DNA from: Atlantibacter hermannii
GTDB taxonomy: Bacteria; Pseudomonadota; Gammaproteobacteria; Enterobacterales; Enterobacteriaceae
NCBI GenBank assembly: GCA_900635495.1
Contig: LR134136.1
Coordinates: 3,782,001-3,846,000 of the forward strand
DNA: 64,000 nt
Reading direction: 5' to 3'
Shown here: positions 9,152 to 17,322 of the stretch, in pieces
Position numbering within the stretch: the first letter of the stretch is position 1
Layout: each line of letters begins with the position of its first letter
Notes under the pieces: model-generated
What the model saw: only the letters and a program-made list of their open reading frames with translations
Told to the model about the DNA's origin: nothing
Databases searched by the model: none
Translations under genes and position numbers: made by a program

Positions 9152-10654
9152 ATGACAGCCTTCAGTAAATACGAAGTATGGTTTGTAATCGGCAGCCAAC
9201 ATCTGTACGGCCCGGAAACGCTGCGCCAGGTGACGCAACATGCTCAGCAGGTGGTGGATTCCCTGAACAGCGAAGCCAAACTGCCTTGCAAACTGGTGCT
9301 CAAACCGCTGGGCACTTCCCCGGATGAGATCACCAGCATCTGCCGCGACGCTAACTACCACGACAATTGCGCCGGGATGATGGTGTGGCTGCACACCTTC
9401 TCGCCAGCCAAAATGTGGATTAACGGCCTGAGCATCCTCAACAAGCCGCTGCTGCAATTCCATACCCAGTTCAATGCCCAAATCCCGTGGGACAGCATTG
9501 ATATGGACTTTATGAACCTGAACCAGACTGCGCACGGCGGCCGTGAATTCGGCTTTATTGGCGCGCGTATGCGTCAACAGCACAGCGTAGTGACCGGTTA
9601 CTGGAAAGATCCTCAGGCGCATCAACGCATCGGCTCCTGGATGCGTCAGGCCGTATCTAAGCAGGAAACCCGCCACCTCAAAGTGGTACGTTTTGGCGAT
9701 AACATGCGTGAAGTGGCTGTGACCGACGGCGATAAAGTCGCGGCACAAATCAAATTCGGCTTCTCGGTTAATACCTGGGGCGTCGGCGACCTGGTAGCGG
9801 TCGTGAATGAAATCAGCAATGGCGACATCAGCGCGCTGGTGGACGAGTACGAAAGCAGCTATCGCCTGACGCCGGCGGCGCAGGTCAACGGCGACAAGCG
9901 CCAGAACGTCATCGACGCGGCGCGTATCGAACTCGGCATGAAACGCTTCCTTGAGCAGGGCGGATTCCATGCTTTCACCACCACCTTTGAAGATCTGCAT
10001 GGCCTGAAACAGCTGCCTGGCCTGGCGGTACAGCGTCTGATGCAGCAAGGCTACGGCTTTGCGGGCGAAGGCGACTGGAAGACCGCCGCACTGCTGCGCA
10101 TCATGAAAGTGATGTCCGGCGGCCTGAATGGCGGCACCTCCTTTATGGAGGATTACACCTACAACTTCGAATCCGGCAACGACATGGTGCTGGGCTCCCA
10201 CATGCTGGAAGTCTGCCCGTCCATCGCCACTGACGAAAAACCGATCCTTGACGTGCAATACCTCGGAATCGGCGGTAAAGACGATCCGGCTCGCTTGATC
10301 TTCTCCAGCAAAACCGGTCCGGGTATCAACGCCAGCCTTATCGATCTGGGCGATCGTTTCCGTCTGCTGGTCAACTGCGTGGATACCGTTGAAGCACCGC
10401 ATGCCCTGCCGAAATTACCGGTCGCAAACGCGCTGTGGAAAGCGCAGCCAGACCTGACCACCGCCTCAGAAGCCTGGATCCTGGCGGGCGGCGCTCACCA
10501 TACCGTATTCAGCCATGCCCTGACCCTCGACGATATGCGCCTGTTCGCAGAGCTCAATGACATCGAGCTGACGGTAATCGATAACGACACCCGCCTGCCT
10601 GCGTTCAAAGACGCGCTGCGCTGGAACGAGGTGTATTACGGCCTGAAACGCTAA
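9152..10654 (+). CDS. araA: AraA, L-arabinose isomerase
   Basis: The 500-residue protein has exactly the E. coli length. It converts L-arabinose to L-ribulose in the cytoplasm, using Mn2+. The start ATG 9152 follows AAGGACAAG, 10 bases after araB. Family landmarks are the N-terminal EVWFVIGSQHLYGPETLRQV and conserved metal/active-site regions around HAFTTTFEDLHGLKQLPGLA, FMEDYTY and GSHMLEVCPSIA. The reading frame is intact. A terminator-like hairpin lies between it and araD. Confidence 0.97.
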   Translation: MTAFSKYEVWFVIGSQHLYGPETLRQVTQHAQQVVDSLNSEAKLPCKLVLKPLGTSPDEITSICRDANYHDNCAGMMVWLHTFSPAKMWINGLSILNKPLLQFHTQFNAQIPWDSIDMDFMNLNQTAHGGREFGFIGARMRQQHSVVTGYWKDPQAHQRIGSWMRQAVSKQETRHLKVVRFGDNMREVAVTDGDKVAAQIKFGFSVNTWGVGDLVAVVNEISNGDISALVDEYESSYRLTPAAQVNGDKRQNVIDAARIELGMKRFLEQGGFHAFTTTFEDLHGLKQLPGLAVQRLMQQGYGFAGEGDWKTAALLRIMKVMSGGLNGGTSFMEDYTYNFESGNDMVLGSHMLEVCPSIATDEKPILDVQYLGIGGKDDPARLIFSSKTGPGINASLIDLGDRFRLLVNCVDTVEAPHALPKLPVANALWKAQPDLTTASEAWILAGGAHHTVFSHALTLDDMRLFAELNDIELTVIDNDTRLPAFKDALRWNEVYYGLKR

Positions 10655-10670
10655 TCACAGGGGAACCTTT

Positions 10671-10700
10671 GGCCAGCCCACGCGGCTGGCCCCTTTTTTT
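10671..10700 (+). terminator. Intrinsic terminator / attenuator between araA and araD
   Basis: A perfect 8-bp stem GGCCAGCC/GGCTGGCC (10671-10678 and 10684-10691) with a 5-base loop is followed by CC and seven T (10694-10700). This is the standard shape of a factor-independent terminator and stands only 14 bases before the araD start. It probably lowers araD mRNA relative to araBA, or protects the 3' end of a processed araBA transcript. Confidence 0.75.
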
Positions 10701-10714
10701 AGCGGAGGAACACG

Positions 10715-11409
10715 ATGTTAGAAGATTTGAAACGTCAGGTGCTGGAAGCCAACCTTGCGCTACCGGCACATAACCTGGTAACCCTGACCTGGGGCAACGT
10801 CAGCGCCGTCTGCCGCGAGCAGGGCGTATTTGTTATCAAGCCGTCCGGGTGGATTATTCGGTGATGACCGCCGAGGACATGGTCGTGGTGAGCATCGAAA
10901 CCGGCGAGGTGGTAGAAGGTAAAAAGAAACCCTCTTCCGATACGCCGACTCACCGCCTGTTGTATCAACAGTTTCCGGATATCGGCGGCATTGTGCACAC
11001 TCACTCCCGCCACGCCACCATCTGGGCGCAGGCCGGGAAAAGCATTCCCGCGACGGGCACCACCCATGCCGATTACTTTTACGGCGCGATCCCCTGCACC
11101 CGGAAAATGACCGATGATGAAATCAACGGCCAGTATGAATGGGATACCGGGACGGTGATTGTGGAAACCTTCCGCGAACTGGGCATTGAAGCGAAACAAA
11201 TGCCTGGCGTGCTGGTGCATTCCCACGGCCCGTTCGCCTGGGGCAAAGACGCGATGGACGCAGTACACAACGCCATCGTTATGGAAGAAGTGGCCTATAT
11301 GGGCATCTTCTGCCGCCAGCTCACGCCGGACTTACCGCCCATGCAGCAAACGTTGCTGGATAAACACTACCTGCGTAAGCATGGCGCCAAAGCGTATTAC
11401 GGACAGTAA
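10715..11409 (+). CDS. araD: AraD, L-ribulose-5-phosphate 4-epimerase (frameshifted)
   Basis: Last step of arabinose catabolism, giving D-xylulose 5-phosphate; class II aldolase family, Zn-dependent. ATG 10715 follows GGAGG. The product reads MLEDLKRQVLEANLALPAHN..., then breaks at the GGG run 10847-10849. Adding one G restores IKPSGVDYSVMTAEDMVVVS and a 231-residue protein, the E. coli length. Metal ligands IVHTHSRH and the acidic DYFYG region are intact downstream. As sequenced, the second part could only restart at a GTG. Confidence 0.92.
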
Positions 11410-11424
11410 TAAACCCTGATTTAC

Positions 11425-11456
11425 ACGCCTGATGAGAACTTTATCAGGCGTTTTTT
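11425..11456 (+). terminator. araBAD operon terminator
   Basis: A 9-bp perfect stem ACGCCTGAT/ATCAGGCGT (11425-11433 and 11443-11451), with a 9-base loop and a run of six T, stands 15 bases after the araD stop. Confidence 0.9.
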
Positions 11457-11928
11457 CTTGATGGTCAGTTTATAAAATTTATGCAATTTGAAAGGCGTTA
11501 ATAAAACTGTTTTTATCTTTCGATAATATTAATTAATGCCGCTATTTATTTTATAGCGTAACACCCCTCCTGTATATTCTAAAAATAAACCCGCACCTGA
11601 ATAACGCACCACTCATAAATATTACACATGAATTCGGCATATATTAGTCGTTATTTAAATAGAACAATATCACCCAACATTAAAAAACACACAAATCTAT
11701 TGATATTTACATAATGCAACAGATAAACCGTTCTTAAGCCCTGAGGGTTCCTTTATTCTGTAAAAATGATTTACATCATATAGCACAATAAAAAGCCCCC
11801 TTTAAGGGCTTATGTCATTTCGTGCGCCAGTTATTTAATCAGCTTCATTAAAAAACCATCTTTATCGTTGGCATTCCGAATCGCCAATGCCGGTGGTTAA
11901 TATCACGTTTTCGCGAGAACAGGACGCA
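11457..11928. other. AT-rich intergenic region before the adhesin gene
   Basis: About 470 bases, clearly more AT-rich than the flanks. A minus-strand terminator-like hairpin (AAGCCC/GGGCTT, 11793-11798 and 11806-11811, followed by a T-rich tract on that strand) has no intact gene to serve. Just upstream on the minus strand a 21-codon open stretch ends at a stop at 11831-11833; its tail reads NANDKDGFLMKLIK and could be the 3' remnant of a lost gene. The adhesin promoter is probably here, but I cannot place it with confidence. Confidence 0.4.
11788..11811 (-). terminator. Orphan minus-strand terminator
   Basis: The stem AAGCCC/GGGCTT has a 7-base loop, with A-rich plus-strand sequence to the left (a T-rich tail on the minus strand). 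No complete minus-strand gene lies upstream, so it may mark the end of an eroded gene. Confidence 0.45.
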
Positions 11929-14579
11929 ATGAATTTATTAACAGGAAAAGCACATCGCTCCAAAGCAAGGAATGCTGTTTACAGCCTTTTAGCCTGGGTG
12001 CAGATTATTTTACAGGTTGTTTTACCCTTATTCTCCTTCGCGTCCGTTAGCGCACGCGCAGACGATCAGCCCCGGACGCATGCAGACACGTTACCGTCCA
12101 GCGCCGCCGTATCTGCGACCGCCCCCGATGCGCTGCCTGCGTCCGCAACCTTAAGCACAGTTGCCACCTCGCTCTCATCCAGCGGCGCGGCCGGGCTTAC
12201 AGGCTCAGCTCGCACTGCGGCAGCAGGATATGCCGCATCCTCAGCCCAGACATGGTTAAATCAGTTCGGCACCGCCCGCATACAATTAAACGTTGATGAA
12301 AACGGCAACTGGGATGACAGCGCATTCGATTTTCTGGCCCCACTCTACGACAATAAAAAGTCGCTGCTGTTTACCCAGCTTGGTTTACGCGCGCCTGATG
12401 GCCGCACGACCGGAAATATCGGAATGGGCGTTCGTACGTTTTATCGAGAAGACTGGATGTTCGGCGCCAACGTCTTTATGGATGATGACTTTACGGGTAA
12501 AAATCGCCGCATCGGCATTGGTGCAGAAGCCTGGACCAATAATCTTAAATTCTCGGCAAATACCTATATGGGTACCACGACGTGGCATCAGTCGCGCGAC
12601 TTCGCCGATTATAATGAGAAACCCGCTGATGGTTATGATATTCGCGCCGAAGGTTATCTCCCCGCGTGGCCGCAACTGGGCGGGAAATTAATGTATGAGC
12701 AGTATTATGGCGAGAATGTTGCATTATTCGATAAAGACCATTTGCAACATAATCCCTCTGCGGTGACCGCAGGCGTAAATTATACGCCGGTACCGCTTAT
12801 TACTTTTGGGGTGGATTATAAGCGCGGTCAAAATTCAATGGATGAAACCCTGTTTGGCATCAATTTGCGCTATGTCCCCGGCCAGTCCTGGGAACAACAA
12901 CTCTCCCCTTCCCAGGTCGCCCTCGAACGTAGCCTTCAGGGAAGCCGCTACGATTTAGTCGAGCGCAATAATGTGATTACCCTGCAATATAAGAAAAAAC
13001 AGCAGGACGACAGGCTGGCGGATATGACGCTGGCCCTCGTTAAAGACAACAGCCCGGCAGATGGCGTGAGCGCGAATCTCGTTACGCTTCATGCCGTCAC
13101 GGGCAGTGGTGCCCCGGCGCGCAACGCCGTCATTAACTGGACCACCACGGGCACTGCCCGGCTCAGCGCCACGAGCAGCGTAACCGACAGCATGGGTTAT
13201 GCCACAGTCAGCGTGGCGGATCCTGCAGCGGAACAGGTTATCGTTCAGGCGACGTCCGGCGACGTGAGCCGTTCGGTCGCCACAACGTTTATTCAGTCCG
13301 TTTCCAGGCTGGATTTTACAACTGACGCAGAATAACAGTCTGGCGGATGGTAGCGCACAAAATGCCGGTCAGCTCAGGGTAACCGACGCCAGCGGAAAAG
13401 CGCTCCCCAACGTTGCTGTCACCTGGAAGGTCAATAATGGCGCGGTTATCGTCAGCAGCGCTGCGCAAACTGATGAACATGGCGAAGCGAAGGTGAATTT
13501 TACCAGCACCCATCCTGGCGTGGTGACCTTAACGGCCAGTGCGGATAACCAAACCGCTTCCATTGATTCAGCGTTTGTTGCCAATACAATCGCGTCGCTG
13601 GACGTTAGCACCTATGCCAATAATGCGCCTGCGGATGGGATTTCACTCAACGAAGTGCGCGCCATCGTTAAAGACGCCGCCAACAATCCCATGCCCAACG
13701 TCAGCGTGACATGGCAGGTGGCTAATAGTCAGACGGCGACGCTGGACAATCCCACTACCCTGTCCGACGCAAATGGCATGGCGACTGTTCATATTAAAGA
13801 CAGTGTCGCCGAGCCGGTTTCCGTTACTGCAAGCGCAGGGACGCTGACGGGGACGGCGCAAGTCACTTTCTCGGCGATAGCGGTTAATGCCGTCACCGTC
13901 ACTATGGAGAAAGACAACGCCGTAGCGGATGGCGCGCAGATCAACACCGCCCGCGCCCTGGTGACCGATGCTAACGGCAAACCGTTAGCCCATACCGAGG
14001 TGAACTGGGAAATCGGCGGCAGCGGTGCCAGCGCGACAACGCCGCTGACCCTGCAAACCAATGAGAATGGGATCGCCACCCTGAGCGTAAACGATCGCAA
14101 TGGCGATAAAGGCGAAGTGGTACCGTTGATCGCTCATGCCGGAGGCCAGCAAGGGCAGGTTAATGCCACCTTTAAACCGTATAAGTTTGGGCCCGTGACC
14201 AACGTTGAACTGGAACATGAATCCACAGGCTGGATCAATATCAACACCGTTATCGATGGCCTGGATATCACCGTCGCGCCATATGAAGGCATGGCGGAAG
14301 GCGATCGCATCACAGTGAATTTCAACGTTACCGGCACCCCTGCGCCTAAATCGTCACCGCTGCCGAACGTGACGCTGCCGGTCCACATCGTCACCGCGGC
14401 GGAAGTGGGTAAACCCCCTGATGTTTACCATTGAGCCTGATTCGTTAATGAATGTGGAGTCATCAGGTCCCGGCTGGCCGCTTGAAGCCGTCGCCACCGT
14501 AGAAACCGAGAAACCTGCGACGTCCCAGCACGCCACGGGTAAATCAGATACGTGGAATTTTGACACGCTGGCATCATAA
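11929..14579 (+). CDS. Inverse autotransporter adhesin, intimin/invasin family (two frameshifts)
   Basis: Outer-membrane adhesin. I choose ATG 11929, preceded by AGGAC, over the in-frame ATG 11887, which lacks a ribosome site. Residues ~1-44 form a long signal peptide of the extended type (ARNAVYSLLAWVQIILQVV). Residues ~105-325 are the invasin-type beta-barrel (NGNWDDSAFDFLAPLYD, GMGVRTFYREDWMFGANVFM). Several Big-1 (Ig-like) repeats follow from ~385, each with an ADG...N landmark, then a non-repeat C-terminal domain. There is no C-type lectin-like end. Breaks lie in the T-run 13314-13317 and the C-run 14414-14418; removing one base at each gives about 882 residues. Closest in layout to YeeJ/FdeC/SinH-like proteins. 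Confidence 0.85.
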
Positions 14580-14589
14580 AGGCGCAAGG

Positions 14590-14625
14590 AAAAGACGCCC
14601 CGCCAGAGTGGACGAGGCGTCTTTT
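14590..14625. terminator. Bidirectional terminator after the adhesin gene
   Basis: The 10-bp perfect stem AAAAGACGCC/GGCGTCTTTT (14590-14599, 14616-14625) lies 10 bases beyond the corrected adhesin stop. Its A- and T-tails make it able to work in either direction. Confidence 0.85.
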
Positions 14626-14763
14626 CAAACAATACCGGGCGGCGTTACCGTCAGGCTTAAACGGCGTGGATCTGTCGTGCTGCCTGCGCAAAACCGGCTT
14701 TCTGCGACGGGAAATACGCTGATACGCCGTTTATCTTGTACCTCGCGAAGTGCCTCCGGAACA

Positions 14764-14779
14764 CTGTACAAAACACCAG
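14764..14779. promoter_or_regulatory. LexA (SOS) box of polB
   Basis: CTGTACAAAACACCAG matches the LexA consensus CTGT-N8-ACAG with one mismatch and resembles the E. coli polB box CTGTATAAAACCACAG. It overlaps the expected -35 region of the polB promoter (-10 TATAAT at 14800-14805), a position that allows repression. Confidence 0.75.
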
Positions 14780-14790
14780 CACCCTTGCAT

Positions 14791-14820
14791 AAACCAGGCT
14801 ATAATCACGCCTGGTTTTTT
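14791..14820 (+). promoter_or_regulatory. polB -10 region embedded in a terminator-like palindrome
   Basis: TATAAT (14800-14805) lies at the centre of a perfect 9-bp inverted repeat, AAACCAGGC/GCCTGGTTT (14791-14799, 14809-14817), followed by more T. The element can serve as the polB promoter core. As RNA it would also form a terminator for read-through from upstream. Confidence 0.6.
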
Positions 14821-14834
14821 AATGAGAAAATAGC

Positions 14835-17192
14835 GTGGCAGAAACGCGGCAGGGGTTTGTGCTGACCCGACACTGGCGGGATACGCCGCAGGGCACTGAA
14901 GTCGAATTCTGGCTGGCGACCGACGCCGGGCCGCTTTGCGTAACGCTGCCTTTTCAGGAGTCGGTAGCATTTGTGCCGCAAGCCCAGCGCGCCCGCGTTG
15001 AACGTGCGCTGGCGGGCGAAACCTATCGCCTCGATCCCCTCACCCTGCGTGATTTTCACCATCAACCGGTTTGCGGTCTCTACTTTCGCCAGCATCGACA
15101 GCTCATGCGCTGTGAAAAATTGCTGCGCGAAGCAGGTGTCACGGTATACGAAGCCGATGTGCGTCCGCCGGAGCGCTATTTGATGGAGCGTTTTATCACC
15201 GCGCCGGTTTGGGTTACCGGTGAGATGCGCGGCGGCGTGCTGCGTGACGCCAGGATGAAACCGAACCCGTCTTATCGTCCTGCGCTGAAATGGGTTTCGC
15301 TGGATATCGAAACCACCCGCCATGGCGAATTGTATTGCATCGGTCTTGAGGGTTGCGGCCAGCGCATCGTGTATATGCTCGGCCCGGAAAATGGCCAGGC
15401 CGACGGGCTCGATTTTACCCTTGAATACGTCGCCAGCCGTCCGCAACTGCTGGAAAAGCTTAACGCCTGGTTTGCCGAACACGATCCCGATGTGCTGATT
15501 GGCTGGAACGTGATTCAGTTCGATTTAAAAATGCTGCAAAAACATGCCGAACGCTATGGCATCCCGCTACGACTGGGACGCAATCAGCAGGAACTTGAAT
15601 GGCGGGAGCACGGTTTCAAAGCAGGCGTATTCTTCGCCCAGGCACCGGGCAGGCTGATTATTGACGGTATCGATGCGCTTAAATCAGCGTTCTGGAACTT
15701 TTCCTCGTTCTCGCTGGAAGCGGTGGCGCAGGAACTGCTCGGTGAAGGGAAAGCCATCGATAACCCCTGGGATAGGATGGCGGAAATTGATCGTCGTTTC
15801 GCCGAAGATAAGCCCGCACTTGCCACGTATAACCTTAAAGACTGCGAACTGGTCACGCGCATTTTCCACAAAACCGAGATTATGCCGTTTTTACTGGAGC
15901 GCGCCTCGGTGAACGGGCTGCCCGTCGACCGTCACGGCGGCTCGGTGGCCGCCTTCAGCCATCTTTATTTTCCGCGTATGCACCGCGCCGGGTTCGTCGC
16001 CCCCAACCTCGGCGATGTGCCGCCCCAGGCCAGCCCTGGCGGCTATGTGATGGATTCACGACCGGGATTGTACGATTCGGTGCTGGTGCTGGATTACAAA
16101 AGCCTGTATCCGTCCATTATCCGCACCTTTCTCATCGATCCGGTCGGGCTGGTGGAAGGGCTGGCGCATCCTGATAATGCGCACAGCGTTGAAGGCTACC
16201 TTAATGCGCGCTTCTCCCGCACCACGCATTGCCTGCCGGAGATTGTGTCGCAAATCTGGCTGGGCCGCGAAGAGGCCAAGAAGCACGGCAATAAGCCGCT
16301 CTCCCAGGCGTTGAAAATCATCATGAATGCCTTTTATGGCGTGCTCGGCACCAGCGCCTGCCGGTTCTTCGATCCGCGGCTGGCGTCCTCTATCACCCTG
16401 CGTGGGCATGACATCATGCGTCAGACCAAAGCGTTGATTGAAGCCGAAGGCTTTGACGTGATTTACGGCGATACCGATTCCACATTCGTGTGGTTAAAGA
16501 AACCCTACGATAACGCCCATGCCAGCGACATCGGCAACGCGCTGGTCGCGAAAGTGAACCAGTGGTGGCGCGACCATCTCAGGCAGACGCTGAATGTGGA
16601 AAGCGCGCTGGAGCTGGAGTACGAAACACATTTTAACCGTTTCCTGATGCCGACGATCCGGGGCGCAGAAATGGGCAGCAAGAAGCGCTACGCCGGGCTG
16701 ATTGAGGATGGCGGTGAACCGCGCATGGTATTTAAAGGGCTGGAGACGGTGCGCACCGACTGGACGCCGCTGGCGCAAAACTTCCAGCAGGCGCTGTATT
16801 TGAAAATTTTCCGCCGCGAGCCGTATCAGGACTACGTGCGCGAAACCATCGCCCGGCTGCTCAACGGTGAGCTCGACGACCAGCTGGTTTACCGCAAGCG
16901 CCTGCGCCGGCCGCTAAAAGAGTATCAGCGCAATGTGCCGCCGCACGTCCGTGCCGCGCGCCTGGCGGATGAAGAAAACGCCCGCCTCGGCAGGCCTGCG
17001 CAGTATCAAAATCGCGGCACGATAAAATACGTGTGGACCACCAACGGGCCGGAGCCTCGTGACTATCAACGCTCGCCGCTGGACTATGATCATTACCTGA
17101 CGCGCCAGCTTCAGCCGGTGGCGGATGGAATTTTACCGTTCATGAAGGATGATTTTGCTACACTGATGACAGGGCAACTGGGGTTATTTTGA
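14835..17192 (+). CDS. polB: DNA polymerase II
   Basis: The 785-residue family-B DNA polymerase (E. coli Pol II 783) is SOS-inducible and works in replication restart and translesion synthesis. GTG start at 14835 as in E. coli. The exonuclease domain shows DIETT at about 155 and GWNVIQFDLKMLQKH at about 223. The polymerase domain shows DYKSLYPSII (~420), KIIMNAFYGVLG (~495) and the catalytic YGDTDS (~547). The C-terminal end MTGQLGLF is a beta-clamp binding motif. Intact frame. A LexA box lies upstream. Confidence 0.97.
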   Translation: MAETRQGFVLTRHWRDTPQGTEVEFWLATDAGPLCVTLPFQESVAFVPQAQRARVERALAGETYRLDPLTLRDFHHQPVCGLYFRQHRQLMRCEKLLREAGVTVYEADVRPPERYLMERFITAPVWVTGEMRGGVLRDARMKPNPSYRPALKWVSLDIETTRHGELYCIGLEGCGQRIVYMLGPENGQADGLDFTLEYVASRPQLLEKLNAWFAEHDPDVLIGWNVIQFDLKMLQKHAERYGIPLRLGRNQQELEWREHGFKAGVFFAQAPGRLIIDGIDALKSAFWNFSSFSLEAVAQELLGEGKAIDNPWDRMAEIDRRFAEDKPALATYNLKDCELVTRIFHKTEIMPFLLERASVNGLPVDRHGGSVAAFSHLYFPRMHRAGFVAPNLGDVPPQASPGGYVMDSRPGLYDSVLVLDYKSLYPSIIRTFLIDPVGLVEGLAHPDNAHSVEGYLNARFSRTTHCLPEIVSQIWLGREEAKKHGNKPLSQALKIIMNAFYGVLGTSACRFFDPRLASSITLRGHDIMRQTKALIEAEGFDVIYGDTDSTFVWLKKPYDNAHASDIGNALVAKVNQWWRDHLRQTLNVESALELEYETHFNRFLMPTIRGAEMGSKKRYAGLIEDGGEPRMVFKGLETVRTDWTPLAQNFQQALYLKIFRREPYQDYVRETIARLLNGELDDQLVYRKRLRRPLKEYQRNVPPHVRAARLADEENARLGRPAQYQNRGTIKYVWTTNGPEPRDYQRSPLDYDHYLTRQLQPVADGILPFMKDDFATLMTGQLGLF

Positions 17193-17258
17193 CAGGTGAC
17201 GAACGCGTTACCATCCAGTACCATAGCGCCCTTTCCTATTCTGATTCCCATTTTACTG

Positions 17259-17279
17259 CACCGCGAGTACGTCGCGGTG
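17259..17279 (+). other. Perfect hairpin in the rapA upstream region
   Basis: CACCGCGA/TCGCGGTG, an 8-bp perfect stem with a GTACG loop, stands about 44 bases before the rapA start. It has no T-run and so is not an obvious terminator. It may be a leader structure or an operator. Confidence 0.4.
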
Positions 17280-17322
17280 GTCATACTATTGCCTGCAAAT
17301 TATTAACCAGAGCCGAAGAGAT

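Noticed and set aside
8837..10402. A long minus-strand open frame (521 codons) across araA
   Set aside because: It is the antisense of a conserved, full-length araA and encodes nothing recognisable. High GC at third positions keeps shadow frames open.
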